A DNA stretch of 16,409 bases from SIG607 sp045533195 (lineage in GTDB: Bacteria > Bacillota > Clostridia > Oscillospirales > Acutalibacteraceae), in NCBI GenBank assembly GCA_045533195.1, contig JAZSHI010000054.1:1-16409 (forward strand), in the 5' to 3' direction. Made by a program: the position numbers and the translations under genes. Numbering within the stretch: the first letter of the stretch is position 1; each line of letters opens with the position of its first letter. Shown one piece after another: positions 6,477-12,850 of this stretch. The notes beneath the pieces were generated by a model that was not told the origin of the DNA, made no database searches, and worked only from the letters and a program-made list of their open reading frames with translations.

Positions 6477-7064
6477 TTAAAGAATATCAATACCGATTAT
6501 GGAAATTTCCTCTACAGGCTTATCGTTTGCGCCTGTTTTTGCATTAGCAATTTTATCAACAACGTCCATTCCTTCAACAACCTGACCGAACACGCTATGA
6601 CGGTAATCAAGCCAAGGAGTACCGCCAAGCTTTGCATAAGCCTCGGCGCACTCGGGCGGGAAGGAATCGGGAAGTTCTTTCATCTGTTCGAGCATATTTT
6701 CGGGAACAGAGGAAGCCTGAACGATAAAGAACTGACTGCCGTTGGTATTGGGACCTGCATTAGCCATACAGAGAGCGCCTCTGTAGTTATGTAAAAGGGG
6801 TGAAAACTCATCTTTAAAGCTTTTTCCCCAAATACTTTCGCCGCCCATACCTGTGCCTGTGGGATCGCCGCCCTGAATCATAAAATCTTTAATTACGCGG
6901 TGGAAGATAATTCCGTTATAATAGCCGTTATTTGCATGAGTTACAAAGTTTTCTACAGTCTTGGGTGCTTCTTCGGGGAAAAGAAGGATTTTTATATCAC
7001 CTAAGGTAGTGTGCATAAGCGCAACGGTGTCTTCTAAAGTGGGAACAGATAATTGTTTAAGCAT
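6477..7064 (-). CDS. cytoplasmic cyclophilin-type peptidyl-prolyl cis-trans isomerase
   Basis: 195 residues of the cyclophilin family, which speeds cis-trans isomerisation of proline bonds during protein folding. Active-site landmarks are FHRVIKDFMIQGGDPTGTG (54-72, with Arg56, Phe61, Gln64) and NTNGSQFFI (106-114, with Gln111 and Phe113). The closing HSVFGQVVEGMDVVDKI is also present. A 25-30-residue insertion (about 121-150, Pro/Glu-rich) before HSVFGQV and a short N-terminal extension account for its length over the about 165-residue minimum. There is no signal peptide. GAAAGGAC precedes the ATG by about 8 nt. It is the first gene of the run that continues into rfbA, and is divergent from nrdR. 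No terminator lies between it and rfbA. Confidence 0.93.
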   Translation of the reverse strand: MLKQLSVPTLEDTVALMHTTLGDIKILLFPEEAPKTVENFVTHANNGYYNGIIFHRVIKDFMIQGGDPTGTGMGGESIWGKSFKDEFSPLLHNYRGALCMANAGPNTNGSQFFIVQASSVPENMLEQMKELPDSFPPECAEAYAKLGGTPWLDYRHSVFGQVVEGMDVVDKIANAKTGANDKPVEEISIIGIDIL

Positions 7065-7099
7065 AAAATACGTCCTTTCAAAAACTTTAATTTATCTAT

Positions 7100-7128
7100 A
7101 TTTTATCAGTTTATTCAACTCTTTGCAA
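7100..7128 (-). promoter_or_regulatory. promoter of the cyclophilin-rfbA-glycosyltransferase operon
   Basis: On the minus strand, TTGCAA (7128-7123), a 17-bp spacer and TAAAAT (7105-7100). The -35 hexamer is inside the degenerate second NrdR box (7119-7134), so NrdR bound at both boxes could cover it. Confidence 0.65.
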
Positions 7129-7134
7129 TAGTGA
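7119..7134 (+). promoter_or_regulatory. degenerate second NrdR box
   Basis: CTCTTTGCAATAGTGA keeps the right half of an NrdR box (AATAGTG against TATWGTG) but matches poorly on the left. Its centre is exactly 32 bp from the centre of the strong box at 7151-7166, with a 16-bp gap, the three-helical-turn spacing usual for paired NrdR boxes. The spacing is what makes this weak match worth recording. Confidence 0.4.
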
Positions 7135-7143
7135 ATTTTTTTC

Positions 7144-7172
7144 TTGCAACTCACTATATATTGTGGTATAAT
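7144..7172 (+). promoter_or_regulatory. promoter of the nrdR operon
   Basis: TTGCAA (7144-7149), a 17-bp spacer and a perfect TATAAT (7167-7172), 33 bp before the nrdR ATG. It is the only strong promoter visible before 12776 on this strand, so it probably drives nrdR, gltX, glnS, the Nif3-like gene and the transporter. Confidence 0.85.
7151..7166 (+). promoter_or_regulatory. NrdR box in the nrdR promoter
   Basis: TCACTATATATTGTGG matches the known NrdR box (ACACWATATATWGTGT) at 14 of 16 positions, with differences only at the two outer bases. It fills the spacer between -35 and -10, a classic repressor position, implying that NrdR represses its own operon when it carries dATP/ATP. The match was made by eye to the published consensus. 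Confidence 0.75.
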
Positions 7173-7204
7173 AGTTAATAATTGTGCGAAAAAGGTGATA
7201 GGTT

Positions 7205-7657
7205 ATGAAATGTCCTTATTGCGGCTACGAAGAAAGTAAAGTTGTTGACTCTCGTCCTACTGACGAAGGAGAGCGTATAAGACGCAGAAGAGAGTGTCTT
7301 AAATGTGCCAAACGCTTTACTACATACGAGCTTATTGAAAGTCTCCCCATTATCGTTATTAAGAAGGATAAATCAAGAGAGCCCTTTAAACGCGAAAAGC
7401 TTTTAAACGGTTTGCTTCGCGCCTGCGAAAAGCGTCCCGTATCTCTTGAAACCTTGGAAAATCTTATTGACGAAATCGAGCTTTCTATTCAGAACACCCT
7501 TGACCGAGAGGTTTCCTCCGAGCATATAGGTGAGCTTGTAATGGAAAAAATGAAAGAGGTTGACGAGGTCGCATACGTTCGTTTCGTTTCGGTTTACCGC
7601 CGTTTCAACGACATATCATCCTTTATGGACGAGCTTAAAAAATTAGCAGACAAATAA
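7205..7657 (+). CDS. nrdR: transcriptional repressor NrdR
   Basis: 150 residues, standard length. The N-terminal zinc ribbon uses Cys3, Cys6, Cys31 and Cys34 (MKCPYCGYEESKVVDSRP, then RRRRECLKCAKRFTTYE), and an ATP-cone occupies about 49-139 (VIKKDKSREPFKREKLLNGL to VRFVSVYRRF). NrdR senses ATP/dATP through the cone and represses ribonucleotide reductase genes by binding paired NrdR boxes. Such a box lies in this gene's own promoter, so autoregulation is likely. The ribosome site is AAAAAGGTGATA before ATG 7205. gltX starts 14 bp downstream with its own GGAGG, so the two are cotranscribed. No ribonucleotide reductase gene is in the window. Confidence 0.97.
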   Translation: MKCPYCGYEESKVVDSRPTDEGERIRRRRECLKCAKRFTTYELIESLPIIVIKKDKSREPFKREKLLNGLLRACEKRPVSLETLENLIDEIELSIQNTLDREVSSEHIGELVMEKMKEVDEVAYVRFVSVYRRFNDISSFMDELKKLADK

Positions 7658-7671
7658 GCGGAGGAATTAAA

Positions 7672-9327
7672 ATGTCCGAAAATTTAATGTTGGCAGATCT
7701 TTTATTGCCCAATATAGATAAAACTCCCGATTACTACGAAGCTCTTTATCCCGAAAGAACCCTTAAAGAAGGCGCAAAGGTGGTTCGTATTGCCCCCAGC
7801 CCTACGGGATATCTTCATATCGGTACGCTTTTTACTTCACTTGTAAACAGAATTGCCGCCACAAGCAGCGACGGTATCTTCTTCACCCGTATTGAAGACA
7901 CCGACAAAAAGCGTGAAATCGAAGGCGGTATTGAAAATATTATCGACGGACTTAACCGTTTTGGAATCAACATTGACGAAGGATTTGTAAGCGGTAAAGA
8001 GGAAAAAGGTATTTACGGCCCCTATCAGCAGAGCCGTCGCGCCGAAATCTATCAGACCTATGTAAAAGAGCTTATCCGTCAAGGTCTTGCATATCCTTGT
8101 TTTTGTACTGCTGAGCAGTTGGAAGAAACAAGAAATATACAGGAAAAAGATAACATAAGAACCGGATATCACGGTCAGTGGGCTAAATGCAGAAATCTTT
8201 CCTTTGATGAAATCAAAGAAAAGGTAGAAGCAGGTCTTCCCTTTGTTATCCGTTTAAAATCTCCCGGAAGCGAAGAAAACAAGGTAGTTTTCGATGATAT
8301 GATAAAGGGCAAAATTGAAATGCCCGAAAACGATGAGGATTTCGTTCTTTTAAAATCAGACGGAATTCCCACCTACCACTTTGCTCACGCTATTGACGAT
8401 CACCTTATGCACACTACCCACGTTATGCGTGGTGATGAGTGGATTTCATCCGTACCGAAGCACATTCAGCTTTTCCGTCTTTTAGGCTTCAAGGTACCTA
8501 AATTTGCCCACGTTTCTCCCATTATGAAGTTAGACGGCGGCGCAAAGCGTAAGATATCCAAGAGAAAAGACCCTGAAGCAGCGGTACACTTCTTTATTGA
8601 AGAAGGCTTTGATGCTCTTTGCGTTATAGAATATCTTATGACCATTGCCGCTTCGGATTTTGAAGACTTCAGACGCGCCAATCCCGATAAATCCTATAAG
8701 GAGTTTAAGTTTAATCTTAAAAAGATGAGTGTTTCAGGTGCGCTATTTGACGAAAATAAGCTTCTTGACGTAAGCAAGAATATTGTTTCCCGTATGAGCG
8801 GAAAAGAGGTCAGCGAAAAAATCACAAGCTGGGCAAAGGAATTTGACAGCGATTTTTACGCCCTTCTCTCCAAGGATACAGCCTATACCGAAGCAATCTT
8901 CTCCATTGACAGAGACTGTGCAAAGCCCAGAAAGGATATCGCCAAGTGGAAGGAAGCAAAGAATTACGTTTCCTATTTCTTTGAGGAGCTTTTCGCCCCC
9001 GATTATACACTTCCCGAAAACATCAAAACTGCTGATGCCGTTGCTTTCCTTGAGGCTTATAAGAAGGTTTACGATGAAAGCGATGACCGACAGCTTTGGT
9101 TTGATAAAATCAAAACCCTTTGCCCTGACCTTAATTTCGCAAGTGAAACAAAGGAATATAAAGCAAATCCCGATTTATACAAAGGTCACGCAGGCGATTT
9201 ATCTACAGTACTGAGAATTGCTATAACCGGCAGAAGAAACACTCCCGACCTTTGCAGTATTATGAAGGTAATGGGTAAAGATAAATGTATGGAAAGAATC
9301 GACAGAGCAATTTCCTCTGTTAAGTGA
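7672..9327 (+). CDS. gltX: glutamate--tRNA ligase
   Basis: 551 residues, the long clostridial form with an N-terminal extension of about 35 residues before the catalytic core. The enzyme charges tRNA-Glu with glutamate in the cytoplasm. Class-I signatures are APSPTGYLHIGT (41-52, the HIGH motif as HIGT), FTRIEDTDKKREIEGG (71-86), GPYQQSRR (116-123), HVMRGDEW (250-257) and KISKRKD (294-300, the KMSKS loop). The C-terminal half is the anticodon-binding domain. Whether it is strictly tRNA-Glu specific, or also mischarges tRNA-Gln, cannot be read from motifs; a GlnS follows 16 bp later, which would make mischarging unnecessary. The ribosome site GGAGG is about 8 nt before the ATG. Confidence 0.95.
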   Translation: MSENLMLADLLLPNIDKTPDYYEALYPERTLKEGAKVVRIAPSPTGYLHIGTLFTSLVNRIAATSSDGIFFTRIEDTDKKREIEGGIENIIDGLNRFGINIDEGFVSGKEEKGIYGPYQQSRRAEIYQTYVKELIRQGLAYPCFCTAEQLEETRNIQEKDNIRTGYHGQWAKCRNLSFDEIKEKVEAGLPFVIRLKSPGSEENKVVFDDMIKGKIEMPENDEDFVLLKSDGIPTYHFAHAIDDHLMHTTHVMRGDEWISSVPKHIQLFRLLGFKVPKFAHVSPIMKLDGGAKRKISKRKDPEAAVHFFIEEGFDALCVIEYLMTIAASDFEDFRRANPDKSYKEFKFNLKKMSVSGALFDENKLLDVSKNIVSRMSGKEVSEKITSWAKEFDSDFYALLSKDTAYTEAIFSIDRDCAKPRKDIAKWKEAKNYVSYFFEELFAPDYTLPENIKTADAVAFLEAYKKVYDESDDRQLWFDKIKTLCPDLNFASETKEYKANPDLYKGHAGDLSTVLRIAITGRRNTPDLCSIMKVMGKDKCMERIDRAISSVK

Positions 9328-9343
9328 TTTTGGAGGCATTTTA

Positions 9344-11029
9344 ATGGAAACCAAAGAAAACAACATTCCCGAAGTGGCTGAAAAGCCCTCCAACTTTATT
9401 TATGATTTTATAGACAAGGACTTAGAAGAAGGGGTATATAACCGTGTTCAGACACGTTTCCCGCCTGAGCCTAACGGTTATCTTCACATCGGTCATGCCA
9501 AGGCTATCTGCATAGACTTTTCTACTGCTGAAAAGTACGGCGGAACCTGTAATCTTCGCCTTGACGATACCAATCCCACCAAAGAAGATACCGAGTACGT
9601 TGAAGCCATTGAAGAAGATATTAAGTGGCTGGGCTTTAACTGGGACAACGTTTACTACGCTTCGGACTATTTCGATTATATTTACGAATGTGCCCTAAAG
9701 CTTATTGACAAAGGTCTTGCCTATGTTGATGAGCTTACTCCCGATGAGATAAGAGAGTATAGAGGCACCCTTACCGAACCGGGCAAGGAAAGCCCCTACA
9801 GAAACCGTCCTATTAAAGAGACTAAAGACCTTTTTGCCCGTATGACTGCAGGTGAATTTGATAACGGCACTTTAGTTCTCAGAGCAAAAATAGATATGGC
9901 TTCTCCCAATCTTAATATGCGTGATCCCATTATCTACCGTGTTATGAAGGCTCATCACCACAGAACAGGTGACAAATGGTGCGTATATCCTATGTATGAC
10001 TTTGCCCATCCCCTTTCCGACGCCAAGGAGGGTGTAACACATTCTCTTTGTTCCTTAGAGTTTGAAAACCACCGTCCCCTTTATAATTGGTTTTTACAGG
10101 CTCTTGATATCCAGATGCCCCCAAGACAGATTGAGTTTGCAAGAATGAATGTAAACTACACTCTGACAAGCAAGAGAAAATGCTTAAAGTTAGTTAATGA
10201 CGGTCTTGTTTCGGGTTGGGATGATCCGAGAATGGCTACCATTTGCGGTATGAGAAGACGCGGTTATCCTGCCGAGGCTATAAGAGCGTTCGTTGACAAA
10301 ATCGGCGTTTCAAAGGCATACAGCGTTATTGACTATGCTCTTTTGGAATCCTGTGTTCGAGACAACCTTAACGCAAATGCGCCTCGTACTATGGCTGTGC
10401 TTCGTCCTTTGAAGGTTGTTATAGACAACTACCCCGAAGATAAGGTTGATTATATCGAGGTTGACGTTAATCCGGGAAAACCCGAAATGGGCAAATACAC
10501 CGTTCCCTTTACCAAAAATATTTACATTGAAGAGGATGACTTTATGTTAAATCCTCCCGGAAAATATTTCAGACTCTGTCCTGAAAAAGAGGTACGTCTT
10601 AAGGGAGCATATTTTGTTCGTTACGCTTCTCACGAAACCGACGAAAAGGGCAATATTACGGTTGTTCATTGTACCTATGACCCTGAGTCTTTCGGCGGTG
10701 AAACCCCCGACGGCAGAAAGGTTAAGGGTACTTTACACTGGGTAAGCGCAGATAACTGCTTTGATGCCACAGTACGTCTTTATGACCGACTCTTCAACGT
10801 AGAAAACCCCTCTGATGAAGAAGGCGTTTCATCCTTTGCCGATAACCTTAATCCCGATTCACTTGTTACACTTAAGGGCTGTAAAGTCGGAAAAGACATT
10901 AAAGACGCAAAATCGGGTGACCGCTTCCAGTTTATGCGTCAGGGATATTTTGCAATAGACCCCGACACAAACGAAAACGAGGTTGTTATAAACCGCATAG
11001 TTGCTCTTAAAGATTCTTTCAAGAAATAA
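9344..11029 (+). CDS. glnS: glutamine--tRNA ligase
   Basis: 561 residues, typical for bacterial GlnS. It charges tRNA-Gln directly with glutamine. The core shows RFPPEPNGYLHIGHAK (38-53, canonical HIGH), LRLDDTNP (71-78), YPMYDFAHPLSDAKEGVTHSLCSLEFENHRPLY (215-247, the GlnRS amino-acid pocket region) and LTSKRK (274-279) as the KMSKS-type loop. The second half is the two-barrel anticodon-binding region specific to GlnRS. GGAGG lies before the ATG and the gene is coupled to gltX by a 16-bp gap. Many Firmicutes lack GlnS and use GatCAB, so its presence directly behind gltX is a marked feature, though it is known in several clostridial lineages. The last codons overlap a possible alternative start of the next frame, which I do not favour. 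Confidence 0.96.
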   Translation: METKENNIPEVAEKPSNFIYDFIDKDLEEGVYNRVQTRFPPEPNGYLHIGHAKAICIDFSTAEKYGGTCNLRLDDTNPTKEDTEYVEAIEEDIKWLGFNWDNVYYASDYFDYIYECALKLIDKGLAYVDELTPDEIREYRGTLTEPGKESPYRNRPIKETKDLFARMTAGEFDNGTLVLRAKIDMASPNLNMRDPIIYRVMKAHHHRTGDKWCVYPMYDFAHPLSDAKEGVTHSLCSLEFENHRPLYNWFLQALDIQMPPRQIEFARMNVNYTLTSKRKCLKLVNDGLVSGWDDPRMATICGMRRRGYPAEAIRAFVDKIGVSKAYSVIDYALLESCVRDNLNANAPRTMAVLRPLKVVIDNYPEDKVDYIEVDVNPGKPEMGKYTVPFTKNIYIEEDDFMLNPPGKYFRLCPEKEVRLKGAYFVRYASHETDEKGNITVVHCTYDPESFGGETPDGRKVKGTLHWVSADNCFDATVRLYDRLFNVENPSDEEGVSSFADNLNPDSLVTLKGCKVGKDIKDAKSGDRFQFMRQGYFAIDPDTNENEVVINRIVALKDSFKK

Positions 11030-11039
11030 GGAATATAAA

Positions 11040-11795
11040 ATGACAGCAGATAAGATTTACCAATTTTTAAACGAAAAATTCCCTGTGGATAAAGCTTTAG
11101 ATTATGATAATCCTGGATTTCTTATCGGTGACAAAACAGCAGACATAAAGTCTGCTGTTTTAGCGTTAGACTGTACGAACAGCGCTATTGATACCGCCAT
11201 AGAAAAGGGTGCAAAGCTTATCATAACCCACCATCCCGTAATCTTCAAAGGACTTAAAAATATAAAAAAGGGCGATATCGTTTACCGCCTTATCGAAAAC
11301 GGGATTGCGGTAATTTCTATGCATACAAATCTTGATAGTTGCAAAGACGGGGTTAACGATGCTCTTGCCAACGCGCTTGAGCTTAAAAACATTGAAGAAC
11401 TACTGTCGAGTGACGGACTGACCTATAGAAAAGGTGAACTGATGGGCGAAATAAACAGCAATGATTTTGCCGCCTTCGTAGGTCAAAAGCTTGATACCGC
11501 CGTAAAATACGTAGGTGAAGGCAAAGTAAAAACCGTAGCAGTATGCGGCGGAAGCGGTGCAGACCTTTTTTATGAGTGTGTAGCTAACGGCTGTGATGCT
11601 TTTATAACAAGCGAAGTAAAGCATCATCAGTTTTTAGATGCAGCAAAAATGGGAATCACTCTTATTGATGCAGGGCATTTTCCCACGGAAGACACGGTTA
11701 TTGAACCCCTTTGTGAGCTTCTTAAAGCAAAGTTTCCTGACGTAGAATTTATAACCGACCATTTTTCACCCATAAAGGTGTGTATTAACATATGA
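11040..11795 (+). CDS. Nif3-like dinuclear metal-centre protein (GTP cyclohydrolase I type 2/NIF3 family)
   Basis: 251 residues from ATG 11040, with AAGGAA 7 nt upstream; a TTG start at 11001 would run through glnS and is rejected. The family forms hexamers with a dinuclear metal site in each subunit. The expected ligands are present: THHP (His64, His65), HTNLDS (His95, Asp99) and GHFPTE near the C-terminus (His213, Glu217). DNPG (23-26) and SEVKHHQ (191-197) are also family hallmarks. Some clostridial members have an inserted PII-like domain; this one is the short form. The biochemical role is unsettled across the family. It starts 10 bp after glnS and overlaps the transporter by 4 bp, so it belongs to the same operon. 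In Firmicutes it often neighbours a tRNA methyltransferase (TrmK), which is absent here. Confidence 0.9.
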   Translation: MTADKIYQFLNEKFPVDKALDYDNPGFLIGDKTADIKSAVLALDCTNSAIDTAIEKGAKLIITHHPVIFKGLKNIKKGDIVYRLIENGIAVISMHTNLDSCKDGVNDALANALELKNIEELLSSDGLTYRKGELMGEINSNDFAAFVGQKLDTAVKYVGEGKVKTVAVCGGSGADLFYECVANGCDAFITSEVKHHQFLDAAKMGITLIDAGHFPTEDTVIEPLCELLKAKFPDVEFITDHFSPIKVCINI

Positions 11796-12748
11796 CAGAA
11801 TTAATAAGAAATTTCGGTGCGGTTGCCGCTCAGGTTTTCGTGCTTTTTATACTTATTTCCATAGGTTTTGTCTGCGGAAAAGCAAAGCTTATTAATGACA
11901 ACATTTCAAAAGGACTTTCGGAATTGGTGCTTTATTTTGCCACTCCTGCGGTAATAATAAACTCGTTTTTGCGTCCCTTTGATAAATCAATGTTTTTAAA
12001 GCTGATGATTGCCTTTGCCATTTCCATTGTCTTTCACTTAGTATCGGGCGTTATAGCCTATACTCTGCTAAAAAACAAGGAACCTGATGCAAGAATCGTT
12101 TCCCGTTTCAGCGTTATTTTTTCAAATGCGGGATATATGGCTCTGCCCTTGCAACTTGCCATTTTGGGAAATGACGGCGTGTTTTTGGGAAGCGCGTATG
12201 TGGTAATATTCAATATTGCGCTTTGGACCTACGGTCTTGTTTTGTACGGTGGCAAGGAAACGAAAATCACCGCCGCAAAGATTATTTTTAATCCGGGAGT
12301 AATCGCCATAACGGTAGGTATGATTATTTTCCTTTGCGGTATAGGTTCTGCCCTTCCCTCTCCCATAAGCAGCGCAATAGTACATATAGGCAACCTTAAC
12401 ACCCCCGTACCGATGATAATTATTGGATATTATCTTTCAAAATCCAAAATTATTACAGCCATTACAGATAAAAGAATATGGCTTCCCATAATTTCAAGGC
12501 TTGTTATCTCCCCTGCTGTCTGTTTACTGCTTCTGCTTTTACTGGAACAAACACCCTTTGCAATTGAAAATAAAATTGCTGTTTCCTGTATTGTTGCAGT
12601 AAGCGCACCGTGTGCGGCAGTAACAACAGTTTTTTCAGCAAAATTTGGTAGAGATACAGCTTTATCGGTAAAGCTTGTTTCTCTTTCCACCCTGCTTTCA
12701 ATAATTACAATGCCGCTTTACGTGGCACTTGCTCAACAAATCCTTTAA
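11792..12748 (+). CDS. AEC (auxin efflux carrier) family transporter
   Basis: 318 residues with about ten hydrophobic segments, beginning near 12-32, 40-60, 69-92, 104-125, 130-152, 168-186, 203-220, 229-251, 262-283 and 294-315. The pattern matches the AEC/bile-acid-transporter superfamily. FATPAVIINSF (49-59), SNAGYMALPL (111-120) with the conserved Asn and Pro, NTPVPMIIIG (203-212) and the terminal KLVSLSTLLSIITMPL (294-309) are family landmarks. Bacterial members export or import carboxylates such as malate or malonate, but no substrate can be read here. The ATGA overlap with the Nif3-like gene implies translational coupling. The stop codon touches the stem of a strong terminator, so this is the last gene of the nrdR operon. 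Confidence 0.92.
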   Translation: MTELIRNFGAVAAQVFVLFILISIGFVCGKAKLINDNISKGLSELVLYFATPAVIINSFLRPFDKSMFLKLMIAFAISIVFHLVSGVIAYTLLKNKEPDARIVSRFSVIFSNAGYMALPLQLAILGNDGVFLGSAYVVIFNIALWTYGLVLYGGKETKITAAKIIFNPGVIAITVGMIIFLCGIGSALPSPISSAIVHIGNLNTPVPMIIIGYYLSKSKIITAITDKRIWLPIISRLVISPAVCLLLLLLLEQTPFAIENKIAVSCIVAVSAPCAAVTTVFSAKFGRDTALSVKLVSLSTLLSIITMPLYVALAQQIL

Positions 12749-12771
12749 AACGGCGCATATGCGCCGTTTTT
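12747..12771 (+). terminator. intrinsic terminator of the nrdR operon
   Basis: AAAACGGCGCAT / ATGCGCCGTTTT, a perfect palindrome of 24 bp with a GC-rich core and a T5 run, overlapping the transporter stop codon. Confidence 0.93.
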
Positions 12772-12775
12772 CTTA

Positions 12776-12793
12776 TTGACTTTACTAAGTCAA
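12776..12793. promoter_or_regulatory. palindrome over the -35 of the cohesin-like gene, candidate operator
   Basis: TTGACTT-TACT-AAGTCAA is a perfect inverted repeat (7-bp arms, 4-bp centre) that includes the -35 hexamer TTGACT. Its position would block RNA polymerase when occupied. It is too short and AT-rich to be a terminator. The cognate repressor is not obvious in the window. Confidence 0.5.
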
Positions 12794-12804
12794 AGTCGTA
12801 TAAT
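12776..12804 (+). promoter_or_regulatory. promoter of the cohesin-like/dockerin operon
   Basis: TTGACT (12776-12781), exactly 17 bp, and TATAAT (12799-12804); it lies 46 bp before the ATG, leaving a short 5' leader. It begins right after the preceding terminator, so the two secreted-protein genes form their own transcription unit. Confidence 0.88.
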
Positions 12805-12850
12805 TGTATTGTATAAGTATATATTAATTAGGCTTGAAGGAGAGTTTAAT

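Noticed and set aside
7837..9393. Minus-strand open frames within gltX and glnS
   Set aside because: They are antisense shadows of two full-length synthetase genes with complete motifs.
11001..11039. TTG start giving a 264-residue Nif3-like protein
   Set aside because: It lies inside glnS, adds residues unlike the family and has no ribosome site, whereas ATG 11040 has AAGGAA at good spacing and begins MTADKIYQFL as family members do.
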